Shown one piece after another: positions 10,101 to 19,000 of a DNA stretch of 64,000 nucleotides; the first letter of the stretch is position 1, and every line of letters starts with the position of its first letter. Where the stretch lies: contig NC_080063.1 of the NCBI RefSeq assembly GCF_026212465.1, positions 870,501 through 934,500 on the forward strand, in the 5' to 3' direction. The DNA comes from Amaranthus tricolor. Lineage: Eukaryota > Streptophyta > Magnoliopsida > Caryophyllales > Amaranthaceae. The position numbers were made by a program, and so were the translations under genes. A model generated the notes under the pieces. The model searched no databases. It was given only the letters and a program-made list of their open reading frames with translations, and was not told the origin of the DNA.

Positions 10101-12640
10101 GTATTATTAAGAGCTTGTTCTTTATCTGTATCATGTTCAGCTATTTTTCTAAAAATTCTTTGAGCAAATAATTTTGGTAGTCCTGATATAAATTTTTCTT
10201 TCCAAAAACTTTGATTGCAATCTTGTCTTTGTAAAACATAACTAAAGAAGGTATCTTTATACCATCTATAGTCACTTAAAGTTGGGCAACGTAAATTTTG
10301 TAAAATCGTTTCTCCAGAAGAAAGAGTTTGAGTAGGGTTACCGACAAAATGAAAGGCAATAACTATGATTAAGAAATCACAGCAGTCAGATTTTTGAAAT
10401 ACATTTCCTTGATCATCCATGATGTCAGTAACGTGATTCAAAATTTCTAATCTGTCTTCTAAAGTGAGAAGATTATCCCACCAGTTTTTTAATTGCCCAG
10501 TAAAACCTGATATAATAAAACCAAAAATTATTTGTTCATCCAAAGGTTTTGCCTTGTAAGCTACAATAGCCATTCCCATATTTTGAAGAGTATTAAGAAT
10601 TTCATAATCAGATTTTCCATCTATGTTCCATTCATGGATCATATCTGGGGAAAAGGATTTGGAGGTAAATGTAGACCTTTCTTCATATTGAAGATCAACA
10701 GGAGTAGGCCTAGGATAATAGTTTTTTGTAGGGATATTCTTCCAAGATGATCGTATTTTATTAATTTGATGAGGATCATTATCAGATTCTTGAAATTGCT
10801 TTGCAACTTTTGAAATGATTAAAGACTCAGAATTTTCTTCATCAGAAGATATCTCTGAACTTTGATATTTACTCAAAACCTTAATATGACTTGGACTATC
10901 TGCTAATTTTTGTAAAGATTTTTGAATTTTATCTAACACTGCAGAATTAGAGTTAGAAGAAGTAAAACCATTTTTTGGAAACATTTGAGTCATAGGTATA
11001 GTTAATCCTGGTGGTTTGAAATGCGGTGCAGAAACCTTATTAGATCCTAATGATGCAATCGTATTAGGGGCTATGGATCTAGAGGTTTCTTTTTGTAAAT
11101 TATCAACCTTATTTGAAAGTTGATCTACTTGTGTAGCAACGGTATGAAGGATTTGATTTGTAAAATTATTTTGATGATAAATTTTAATGATGTCTTCTAC
11201 ATTTGGAGTTTTATCTGTTTGATCTACTCTTCCTTCTTTAAAAGGACTAGCCTTTATTTCACGGTCATAATAGGGAAAAGTAATATTTTGTAATGGTGGA
11301 TGAACTGAACTAATTGTTTGTCCATCCTTCAAAACCCAATTTTTTTGAAGTTTGGTTTGTACAAATATGTGATTTTGAGAATATGGATTAGCAATACCTT
11401 GTTTTTCACAAAACAATAAAAACCATGTAAAAAACGGGATATTAATTTGAATAGTATTCATATCTTTATACCATACATCTCTTATTGAGTCTTTAAAGGA
11501 GCGAGAAAAAGATCTAAACCAATCTCGATGTTCAGCATTGTGAGAGGAATTAAATTCATCTCTTAGATAGTTTTTATCTATTTCAAAATCTTTAGTAATT
11601 GTATTGATAGAGTCAAAATTTTGCATATCAGACATTGTGGGAGATGCAGGTCTAGATGAAGAGATTTGAGAAGTTTGAGAAGCATTTGCTTCATATTCAG
11701 GAATAGGAGATTTATATCTGACTTTGATTGGTTCAGAAATGACTGAAGTTGTTTTTTGAGGAAAAGAAAAAGATCTTCGTGGATAGTTGGAAGAAGAAGT
11801 ACAAGGAGAACTAGATAATTCTCTCATAGACCCAAACCTTATAAGAACTTTATTTTCGTCTTCCTCAATGCATTCTATTTCTTGTCTTATGTTTCTAGGA
11901 GGCATTGGATTTGAGAATTGAAATGTCTCAGGAATAGAAATTTGATCCCATCTCAAGGTTTTTGCTGTAGAAACTATTGATTTAGTATTCTCAGCATGAA
12001 CCTCTATAAAAATAGTTTCTTCTTTTGAAGAAGCCTCATGTATGAATTTTGGATTAACTGTGGAATTCATTAATCTAAAATAAACACGGAAAACAATTGC
12101 AAAATTTCTAGCAAACTCTTTAAATTTATTATTTAAAATTTGAATATCTAAAATTAATGAAGATAAGATTAATGGGTCTTGAAGATCTACTGTAAAGTTT
12201 GGAAAACAATTGAAATATATTGGGCCATTACAGATATTAGTTTGAATCATAGCCAAAACAGAATCTTTATAATTATTAAGTCGATCGTCTCTGAGAGCTA
12301 GGAAAATTGGACAATCAACTCCTTTATGAACTAATGGTTTTATTCCTATTTGAACAAGGCCAAAATGAATGAATCTAAATCTGTGTTTGAGATAAGCTTT
12401 AATGCTGGATTCTGAAAGTAAATGCATAGTTTCAGATTCTTTTTGAATGCTTCTAGTCTCTTCATGAGTTTTGATGCTAAATGCAGTCTTAAAATCAGTA
12501 ATGCCTATATGATAAATTTTTGTAAGATTTTCTTTTGGAATTTCCCAATTTGAAAAGTTCTTTTCTATATGAACTTCACTACTTTGAATTATATTATTAG
12601 GTGATCCTAAACTAATAGCTTTCCTTAACCAGTTTGCCAT
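7100..12640 (-). CDS. Pararetroviral polyprotein: movement protein, coat, protease, reverse transcriptase, RNase H (copy A)
   Basis: 1846 codons from the ATG at 12640. The frame is open further upstream to 12718, but only from a TTG, so the first ATG is preferred; a tiny upstream ORF ends on it. Domains by residue: 30K-type movement protein in about the first 300 residues (LRDDR at 116-120, then the GPIYFNCFPNF region); a long variable linker; a coat-protein-like region about 650-890; a CCHC knuckle at 948-961; a coiled coil about 1112-1153; a retroviral aspartic protease with DSGA (Asp1205); a second coiled coil about 1326-1370; reverse transcriptase about 1400-1640 (Asp1494; YIDD with Asp1557 and Asp1558); RNase H (Asp1704, Glu1745, Asp1770, Asp1817). 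No integrase follows. All catalytic residues I looked for are present and there is no internal stop. The host would transcribe this from the promoter at 13007. Confidence 0.93.
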   Translation of the reverse strand: MANWLRKAISLGSPNNIIQSSEVHIEKNFSNWEIPKENLTKIYHIGITDFKTAFSIKTHEETRSIQKESETMHLLSESSIKAYLKHRFRFIHFGLVQIGIKPLVHKGVDCPIFLALRDDRLNNYKDSVLAMIQTNICNGPIYFNCFPNFTVDLQDPLILSSLILDIQILNNKFKEFARNFAIVFRVYFRLMNSTVNPKFIHEASSKEETIFIEVHAENTKSIVSTAKTLRWDQISIPETFQFSNPMPPRNIRQEIECIEEDENKVLIRFGSMRELSSSPCTSSSNYPRRSFSFPQKTTSVISEPIKVRYKSPIPEYEANASQTSQISSSRPASPTMSDMQNFDSINTITKDFEIDKNYLRDEFNSSHNAEHRDWFRSFSRSFKDSIRDVWYKDMNTIQINIPFFTWFLLFCEKQGIANPYSQNHIFVQTKLQKNWVLKDGQTISSVHPPLQNITFPYYDREIKASPFKEGRVDQTDKTPNVEDIIKIYHQNNFTNQILHTVATQVDQLSNKVDNLQKETSRSIAPNTIASLGSNKVSAPHFKPPGLTIPMTQMFPKNGFTSSNSNSAVLDKIQKSLQKLADSPSHIKVLSKYQSSEISSDEENSESLIISKVAKQFQESDNDPHQINKIRSSWKNIPTKNYYPRPTPVDLQYEERSTFTSKSFSPDMIHEWNIDGKSDYEILNTLQNMGMAIVAYKAKPLDEQIIFGFIISGFTGQLKNWWDNLLTLEDRLEILNHVTDIMDDQGNVFQKSDCCDFLIIVIAFHFVGNPTQTLSSGETILQNLRCPTLSDYRWYKDTFFSYVLQRQDCNQSFWKEKFISGLPKLFAQRIFRKIAEHDTDKEQALNNTTYGGLFAFIKKEGLSLCEELKLQAKYTSEKKQSRKEIGCFCEAFGMEAIRAPSTKKKIKKQFSKFSKDKNKNSYPSYYRKKRGKKNFGNFRKSNKAFKIFCYSCGKPGHKANACTTKKKIQELFINDSELGDKISKILLQTPESTSSSSSEKEDDEILQINDQTSDSESSISSSPIKCINVLTDKEKNVEFLFDLVDKIQDKEIKRETLLKLKTMVLGETSTSKNKESIPIPQIEPFNISKLLEKYSSKEMTSKLIPIKNQTLSVKDLQLEINKIKEDIISIKNSLKHLEIKDFELETKLSILENPIYKENLSLGKEKVNGDDDDFITVINKINFQKWYAPVTFQIGDFQKTYIALIDSGADQNCLREGLVPTKFYEKTKTRLYSANSSPMDIKYKISKGKIINENYSFTNTFIIINDIKEEIILGTPFLTQIYPFWVDDKGVHTKILGKQLSFPFLSPMLQKDINLLQNSSVIQSINLIKQKEFQISSLKEEISFQRIEEQLQQSKLQQKIFNLENILKSKVCADIPNAFWDRKRHIVTLPYEKDFSEKNIPTKARPIQMNSEHLEFCKKEIQTLLDKKLITPSKSPWSCAAFYVMNAAEKERGVPRLVINYKPLNKVLQWIRYPIPNKRDLINRLYKAKIFSKFDMKSGFWQIQIAKEDRYKTAFTVPFGHYEWNVMPFGLKNAPSEFQHIMNDIFNQFSSFIIVYIDDVLIFSHDIDQHFKHLHIFLNTVEKNGLVVSATKMKLFQTKIRFLGHDIYKGTIKPITRSLEFAEKFPNEIKDKTQLQRFLGCLNYISDFFPKLRQICMPLFQRLQKNPPPWSEIHTKTIIELKQKIKSLPCLGIPDPSAFMIVETDASEIGYGGILKQRIDTKEQLVRFHSGLWLGPQKNYSTIKKEILSIVLCVSKFQDDLYNKKFLIRIDCKSAKEVLEKDVKNIVSKQIFARWQAILSVFDFQIEHIRGESNSLPDFLTREFLKGHHNAKEEESARKTQRVPEFR

Positions 12641-12660
12641 TAATAAATTAAATGTTGCAT
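12640..12660 (-). CDS. Six-codon upstream ORF ending on the polyprotein ATG (copy A)
   Basis: ATG at 12660, six codons (MQHLIY), stop TAA at 12642-12640. The last A of the stop is the first base of the polyprotein ATG (TAATG). Such stop/start overlaps are known to allow reinitiation in caulimovirids. Whether it is translated is not shown. Confidence 0.45.
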   Translation of the reverse strand: MQHLIY

Positions 12661-12826
12661 AAACTAAATATGACTGAATTGAATGGGAACAGTGGGACCA
12701 CCTAACCGAGAACACCAAGACTTAAAATGGCTTACCAACAACTTAATTAGGCTGACCAAGCACTTTACCAACACTCAATACAAATGCAATTTAATAAATG
12801 CACAATTAATCAATTTAATAACTTAC

Positions 12827-12840
12827 TGGCTCTGATACCA
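12827..12840 (-). promoter_or_regulatory. Primer-binding site for initiator tRNA-Met (copy A)
   Basis: TGGTATCAGAGCCA in viral sense, complementary to the 3' end of plant initiator tRNA-Met. It primes minus-strand DNA synthesis in Caulimoviridae and marks position 1 of the circular genome. It lies 187 nt upstream of the ORF1 ATG. Confidence 0.9.
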
Positions 12841-12940
12841 ATAGGGAGTACAGGATCGATAGAGAAAATAATTTAATAATTTTGTGGATATAAATCTTAT
12901 TATATAATTGATAATAATAAGATAAGTAAAGAAAGTTAGA

Positions 12941-12946
12941 TTTATT
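12941..12946 (-). terminator. Poly(A) signal AATAAA between copies B and A
   Basis: AATAAA in viral sense, 61 nt after the TATA box at 13007-13014. It ends copy B transcripts and, on a first pass from the adjacent TATA box, would have to be read through for copy A to be expressed. Confidence 0.55.
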
Positions 12947-13006
12947 TGAGATAAGACTTAAACAAAAGAAAATTACAGGATGCTCTCATCTTAGAGCTAG
13001 ACACTT

Positions 13007-13014
13007 TATTTATA
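13007..13014 (-). promoter_or_regulatory. TATA box of the pregenomic promoter upstream of copy A
   Basis: TATAAATA in viral sense, preceded by three 39-bp repeats (13105-13221) and two as-1-like elements. A start about 30 nt downstream would give a leader of roughly 340 nt containing the primer-binding site and the six-codon upstream ORF before the ORF1 ATG at 12640. Confidence 0.65.
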
Positions 13015-13104
13015 CACAAAGGAAGAGATAAGGTGCAATCTGCTCTTCCAATAAGAAATTAAAGAGAAATAGTACAAACATAATTATTAAAGTTACACTA
13101 TAAT

Positions 13105-13221
13105 ACTGTAGAAGATGCTTTGAATTACTATTGAAGATGCTTTACTGTTGAAGATGCTTTGAATCACTGTTGGAGATGCTTTACTGTTGAAGATGCTTTG
13201 AATTACTGTTGGAGATGCTTT
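13105..13221 (-). repeat. Three 39-bp enhancer-like repeats, copy B
   Basis: Same three 39-bp units (22 + 17 nt halves beginning AAAGCATCT) as at 5575-5691. Here they stand in front of the promoter that would drive copy A. Confidence 0.6.
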
Positions 13222-13363
13222 TGATTTCGTCATTGCTTACGTTTGTGCTTCCGGATGAATTAATTTGAGTTGTTGAACATTTGAATGATACTTTTGATTT
13301 CGTCATTGCTTACGTTTGTGCTTCCGGATGAATTAATTTGAGTTGTTGAACATTTGAATTGAA
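13218..13363 (-). promoter_or_regulatory. 73-bp tandem duplication with two as-1-like elements, copy B
   Basis: Duplication at 13218-13290 and 13291-13363 with ACGTAAGCAATGACG in viral sense at about 13244-13225 and 13317-13298. It matches copy A at the constant 7530-bp offset, so the duplication predates or was copied with the head-to-tail array. Confidence 0.7.
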
Positions 13364-13380
13364 CTTTTGTGAACTCAATA

Positions 13381-14685
13381 TTAAAAGTCGTATGGATCTT
13401 GAGCAAATGGGCCACCAAATGTTGGATCATAAGACTCATTTGAAAACTCCGATAAAATCTCATCAGAGGATTCTTCTGATAATATTTTCTTTGCATATTG
13501 TGGATCTTCAAGAATCTTTTTGAGAATAGCTTTCTGGACTTTAGATAATGATTCTGAATTTGGACTTTCTACTTTGGGATTTTTATTGTGTTGAGGAGAG
13601 TTTGAATTTGATGTTGCTTTTGAGGGTGAAGGTTTGTTGGTGGTTGATGGAGATTGGTATTCCATTTTTATACCGGTTTGAAAAAAGGAGATAACATTTT
13701 TTGTTGAACAAATTTCTAAGGTAAATTTGTCCCACCATTTAATTTTGAATTCTCTTATTAATGAATATGGATATGGACGTGGAAGGTGTTGTTTGAGACA
13801 GTAACTCCAACATAGAATCCATGGAATTTTAAATTCTGCATGAAACATGACTGGAGTTTCATAAGCTTGATAATTTGAATTGGCAACAAAAGTTGTGAAA
13901 CCCTCATTGCATTCTTTTGGATAAATTTGAGGAGTTGGTCCAAATAAATACCACCAATGATAAAACCACATAGGATATTTCTTTGGACAATATTTGTCAA
14001 ATATAAAAAACCATGAATGATCAAATGGTCTGAATAAAAATGCTCTATACCAGGCCATTTTGTAATCATAGTATGAGTAATTTTGAGGGAAAAATCTTTT
14101 TGAAAAAATTCGTTCTGCATAAGGGTCTCCCCATTCTACAGACGAAATAATTTTCTTAAAAATACATTTTGAATAAATTATTTTTTCTGAAGAATCCTTG
14201 ATATGTTGGATTTCAACAGAGTTTGAATCTACTAAAATAAATTCATAAAACCTTTGAGTTTTAAAACGATTTTCTGGTATCCATTCGCAACCTTTTGGAA
14301 AAGTTTTTTGATTGATGGAATTAATAATTTGTGGGCTTTGAGGAATTGTAAAATTAGTGAGATATACATTTTCTATTTCGGTTTTTGTAATGTATGCAGA
14401 TTTGGTAAAGCTTTGTGTTGGTATTTTTGTAGTTGGTTCTTTTTGTTTTGAATTTGAAATAATATTTTGTGTAGTAGGCTCTTGAACAATTTGTGAATAT
14501 GGAAGTGGGGGAAAATCATTTAGTTGAGTAAATTTGTTTGAAATGGATAGGGTAGTTTGAAGATTTTTGGAGGATGAAAATTTATTTTGTTCTGTTTTGT
14601 TTGGTTTTGGATCTGGTTCCATTTCGTAATCATCTGAACTCTGGAACCCTTTGAGTTTTTCTTGCTGATTCTTCTTCCTTGGCAT
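13381..14685 (-). CDS. ORF2 protein, unknown function (copy B)
   Basis: Open 434-codon ORF encoding the same residues as ORF2 of copy A (aromatic core, Ser/Pro-rich linker, acidic tail). It overlaps the end of the truncated polyprotein frame by 56 nt. In this copy the gene upstream is broken, so ORF2 would depend on a different mode of expression or be silent. No sign of decay is visible. Confidence 0.8.
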   Translation of the reverse strand: MPRKKNQQEKLKGFQSSDDYEMEPDPKPNKTEQNKFSSSKNLQTTLSISNKFTQLNDFPPLPYSQIVQEPTTQNIISNSKQKEPTTKIPTQSFTKSAYITKTEIENVYLTNFTIPQSPQIINSINQKTFPKGCEWIPENRFKTQRFYEFILVDSNSVEIQHIKDSSEKIIYSKCIFKKIISSVEWGDPYAERIFSKRFFPQNYSYYDYKMAWYRAFLFRPFDHSWFFIFDKYCPKKYPMWFYHWWYLFGPTPQIYPKECNEGFTTFVANSNYQAYETPVMFHAEFKIPWILCWSYCLKQHLPRPYPYSLIREFKIKWWDKFTLEICSTKNVISFFQTGIKMEYQSPSTTNKPSPSKATSNSNSPQHNKNPKVESPNSESLSKVQKAILKKILEDPQYAKKILSEESSDEILSEFSNESYDPTFGGPFAQDPYDF

Positions 14686-15537
14686 TATGATGTCCCTTTA
14701 GAAATTCTCTAGTTAAGAAATCAGGGAGAGAGTTACTTTCGCCTCTTATATGCTCTATTTGAAAATCAAATACTGATAAAATTGCTTGCCATCTTGCAAA
14801 AATTTGTTTAGAAACAATGTTTTTGACATCCTTTTCTAGAACCTCTTTTGCAGATTTGCAGTCGATCCTTATCAAAAATTTTTTGTTGTAAAGATCATCT
14901 TGAAATTTTGAAACGCATAGTACTATAGATAAAATTTCCTTTTTAATGGTAGAATAATTTTTTTGAGGTCCGAGCCAGAGACCTGAATGAAATCTAACTA
15001 ATTGTTCTTTTGTATCTATTCTTTGTTTTAATATGCCACCATATCCTATTTCTGATGCATCTGTTTCTACTATCATGAATGCAGATGGATCTGGAATGCC
15101 TAGACATGGAAGTGATTTGATTTTTTGTTTTAATTCAATAATAGTCTTAGTATGAATTTCTGACCAGGGAGGCGGATTTTTTTGAAGTCTTTGAAAGAGG
15201 GGCATGCAAATTTGTCTGAGCTTTGGGAAAAAATCTGATATATAATTTAGACATCCCAAAAATCTTTGTAACTGGGTTTTGTCTTTAATTTCGTTAGGGA
15301 ATTTTTCTGCAAATTCTAAAGACCTTGTAATTGGCTTGATTGTTCCTTTATAAATGTCATGTCCCAAAAATCTAATTTTTGTTTGAAATAATTTCATTTT
15401 AGTGGCAGAAACTACTAAACCATTTTTTTCAACAGTGTTTAGAAATATATGTAAATGTTTGAAATGTTGATCAATATCATGAGAAAAAATTAAAACATCA
15501 TCTATATAAACAATTATGAATGAAGAAAATTGATTGA
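14630..15537 (-). pseudogene. Polyprotein fragment: end of reverse transcriptase plus RNase H (copy B)
   Basis: Remnant of ORF1 downstream of the 4.35-kb deletion. It begins a few residues before YIDD, so the metal-binding aspartates and the whole RNase H region are kept, while the movement, coat, protease and N-terminal reverse transcriptase parts are missing. The frame is not joined to the N-terminal fragment, and the first internal Met is at 15397. Confidence 0.85.
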
Positions 15538-15540
15538 TAT

Positions 15541-15822
15541 GCCAAAATGAATGAATCTAAATCTGTGTTTGAGATAAGCTTTAATGCTGGATTCTGAAAG
15601 TAAATGCATAGTTTCAGATTCTTTTTGAATGCTTCTAGTCTCTTCATGAGTTTTGATGCTAAATGCAGTCTTAAAATCAGTAATGCCTATATGATAAATT
15701 TTTGTAAGATTTTCTTTTGGAATTTCCCAATTTGAAAAGTTCTTTTCTATATGAACTTCACTACTTTGAATTATATTATTAGGTGATCCTAAACTAATAG
15801 CTTTCCTTAACCAGTTTGCCAT
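15541..15822 (-). pseudogene. Polyprotein fragment: N-terminal 94 codons (copy B)
   Basis: The first 94 codons of ORF1 from the ATG at 15822, upstream of the movement-protein LRDDR motif. At the deletion junction the frame shifts and ends after nine unrelated codons at 15514. The six-codon upstream ORF (15842-15822) and leader are retained. Confidence 0.85.
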
Positions 15823-15842
15823 TAATAAATTAAATGTTGCAT
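15822..15842 (-). CDS. Six-codon upstream ORF ending on the ORF1 ATG (copy B)
   Basis: Same TAATG stop/start overlap as in copy A at 12640-12660. The downstream frame is broken here, so only the arrangement is preserved. Confidence 0.35.
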   Translation of the reverse strand: MQHLIY

Positions 15843-16008
15843 AAACTAAATATGACTGAATTGAATGGGAACAGTGGGACCACCTAACCGAGAACACCAA
15901 GACTTAAAATGGCTTACCAACAACTTAATTAGGCTGACCAAGCACTTTACCAACACTCAATACAAATGCAATTTAATAAATGCACAATTAATCAATTTAA
16001 TAACTTAC

Positions 16009-16022
16009 TGGCTCTGATACCA
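16009..16022 (-). promoter_or_regulatory. Primer-binding site for initiator tRNA-Met (copy B)
   Basis: TGGTATCAGAGCCA in viral sense. Only 9 nt of viral sequence remain upstream (to 16031) before the head-to-head joint with copy C, so copy B has no promoter of its own. Confidence 0.88.
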
Positions 16023-16032
16023 ATAGGGAGTA

Positions 16033-19000
16033 AAACCATTAGTTCATAAAGGAGTTGATTGTCCAATTTTCCTAGCTCTCAGAGACGATCGACTTAATAA
16101 TTATAAAGATTCTGTTTTGGCTATGATTCAAACTAATATCTGTAATGGCCCAATATATTTCAATTGTTTTCCAAACTTTACAGTAGATCTTCAAGACCCA
16201 TTAATCTTATCTTCATTAATTTTAGATATTCAAATTTTAAATAATAAATTTAAAGAGTTTGCTAGAAATTTTGCAATTGTTTTCCGTGTTTATTTTAGAT
16301 TAATGAATTCCACAGTTAATCCAAAATTCATACATGAGGCTTCTTCAAAAGAAGAAACTATTTTTATAGAGGTTCATGCTGAGAATACTAAATCAATAGT
16401 TTCTACAGCAAAAACCTTGAGATGGGATCAAATTTCTATTCCTGAGACATTTCAATTCTCAAATCCAATGCCTCCTAGAAACATAAGACAAGAAATAGAA
16501 TGCATTGAGGAAGACGAAAATAAAGTTCTTATAAGGTTTGGGTCTATGAGAGAATTATCTAGTTCTCCTTGTACTTCTTCTTCCAACTATCCACGAAGAT
16601 CTTTTTCTTTTCCTCAAAAAACAACTTCAGTCATTTCTGAACCAATCAAAGTCAGATATAAATCTCCTATTCCTGAATATGAAGCAAATGCTTCTCAAAC
16701 TTCTCAAATCTCTTCATCTAGACCTGCATCTCCCACAATGTCTGATATGCAAAATTTTGACTCTATCAATACAATTACTAAAGATTTTGAAATAGATAAA
16801 AACTATCTAAGAGATGAATTTAATTCCTCTCACAATGCTGAACATCGAGATTGGTTTAGATCTTTTTCTCGCTCCTTTAAAGACTCAATAAGAGATGTAT
16901 GGTATAAAGATATGAATACTATTCAAATTAATATCCCGTTTTTTACATGGTTTTTATTGTTTTGTGAAAAACAAGGTATTGCTAATCCATATTCTCAAAA
17001 TCACATATTTGTACAAACCAAACTTCAAAAAAATTGGGTTTTGAAGGATGGACAAACAATTAGTTCAGTTCATCCACCATTACAAAATATTACTTTTCCC
17101 TATTATGACCGTGAAATAAAGGCTAGTCCTTTTAAAGAAGGAAGAGTAGATCAAACAGATAAAACTCCAAATGTAGAAGACATCATTAAAATTTATCATC
17201 AAAATAATTTTACAAATCAAATCCTTCATACCGTTGCTACACAAGTAGATCAACTTTCAAATAAGGTTGATAATTTACAAAAAGAAACCTCTAGATCCAT
17301 AGCCCCTAATACGATTGCATCATTAGGATCTAATAAGGTTTCTGCACCGCATTTCAAACCACCAGGATTAACTATACCTATGACTCAAATGTTTCCAAAA
17401 AATGGTTTTACTTCTTCTAACTCTAATTCTGCAGTGTTAGATAAAATTCAAAAATCTTTACAAAAATTAGCAGATAGTCCAAGTCATATTAAGGTTTTGA
17501 GTAAATATCAAAGTTCAGAGATATCTTCTGATGAAGAAAATTCTGAGTCTTTAATCATTTCAAAAGTTGCAAAGCAATTTCAAGAATCTGATAATGATCC
17601 TCATCAAATTAATAAAATACGATCATCTTGGAAGAATATCCCTACAAAAAACTATTATCCTAGGCCTACTCCTGTTGATCTTCAATATGAAGAAAGGTCT
17701 ACATTTACCTCCAAATCCTTTTCCCCAGATATGATCCATGAATGGAACATAGATGGAAAATCTGATTATGAAATTCTTAATACTCTTCAAAATATGGGAA
17801 TGGCTATTGTAGCTTACAAGGCAAAACCTTTGGATGAACAAATAATTTTTGGTTTTATTATATCAGGTTTTACTGGGCAATTAAAAAACTGGTGGGATAA
17901 TCTTCTCACTTTACAAGACAGATTAGAAATTTTGAATCACGTTACTGACATCATGGATGATCAAGGAAATGTATTTCAAAAATCTGACTGCTGTGATTTC
18001 TTAATCATAGTTATTGCCTTTCATTTTGTCGGTAACCCTACTCAAACTCTTTCTTCTGGAGAAACGATTTTACAAAATTTACGTTGCCCAACATTAAGTG
18101 ACTATAGATGGTATAAAGATACCTTCTTTAGTTATGTTTTACAAAGACAAGATTGCAATCAAAGTTTTTGGAAAGAAAAATTTATATCAGGACTACCAAA
18201 ATTATTTGCTCAAAGAATTTTTAGAAAAATAGCTGAACATGATACAGATAAAGAACAAGCTCTTAATAATACTACTTATGGAGGACTTTTCGCTTTCATT
18301 AAAAAGGAAGGTCTTTCTTTATGTGAAGAACTCAAACTCCAAGCCAAATATACCTCTGAAAAGAAACAATCTAGGAGAGAAATTGGATGTTTCTGTGAAG
18401 CATTTGGTATGGAAGCTATTAGAGCTCCCTCTACAAAAAAGAAAATTAAAAAACAATTTTCTAAATTTTCAAAAGATAAAAATAAAAATTCTTATCCTTC
18501 TTATTATCGAAAGAAACGAGGAAAGAAAAATTTCGGAAATTTCCGAAAATCAAACAAAGCTTTCAAAATCTTTTGTTATTCGTGTGGAAAACCTGGACAT
18601 AAAGCAAATGCTTGTACCACAAAGAAAAAGATTCAAGAATTATTTATTAACGACTCTGAGCTAGGAGATAAAATATCCAAAATATTATTACAAACCCCTG
18701 AGTCTACTTCTTCTTCTTCTTCAGAAAAGGAAGATGACGAAATTTTACAAATTAATGATCAAACTTCTGATTCTGAATCTTCGATTTCTTCCTCTCCTAT
18801 CAAATGCATTAATGTTTTAACAGATAAAGAGAAAAATGTGGAATTTCTTTTTGATCTCGTTGACAAAATCCAAGATAAAGAGATCAAAAGAGAAACCCTT
18901 TTGAAACTCAAAACTATGGTTTTGGGTGAAACCTCTACCTCTAAAAACAAAGAAAGTATTCCAATTCCTCAAATTGAACCTTTCAATATTTCAAAATTAT

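Larger units (their letters stand above)
5339..12844 (-). mobile_element. Pararetrovirus copy A, full length
   Basis: Minus-strand copy running from the primer-binding site (12840-12827) through leader, ORF1, ORF2, enhancer repeats, TATA box and poly(A) signal to 5339, where homology stops about 28 nt short of the next primer-binding site. It continues without a seam into copy B on its 5' side, so a complete promoter region (12845-13363) stands in front of it. Both ORFs are open from first ATG to stop. Confidence 0.9.
12845..16031 (-). mobile_element. Pararetrovirus copy B, internally deleted
   Basis: Minus-strand copy from 9 nt upstream of its primer-binding site (16031) to the junction with copy A. 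It keeps the leader and the first 94 codons of ORF1, then jumps at 15537-15541 to the reverse transcriptase, losing 4348 bp relative to copy A (A coordinates about 8008-12357). ORF2 and the promoter region are complete. The seam with copy A is an exact head-to-tail continuation of the circular genome, with no gap or filler. Confidence 0.88.

Noticed and set aside
9709..10134. 141-codon Lys-rich ORF inside the polyprotein, also at 18239-18664
   Set aside because: A shadow frame over the Lys-rich region before the CCHC knuckle; it has no context of its own.
12641..12718. N-terminal extension of the polyprotein to 12718
   Set aside because: It would start at TTG. The first in-frame ATG is at 12640, where an upstream ORF ends with a TAATG overlap.
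5339..15537. LTR retrotransposon with 2.67-kb LTRs (5339-8007 and 12869-15537 are direct repeats)
   Set aside because: The repeat includes ORF2 and part of the reverse transcriptase, has no TG...CA ends, no integrase and no target-site duplication. A head-to-tail viral array with a deletion in copy B explains it fully.
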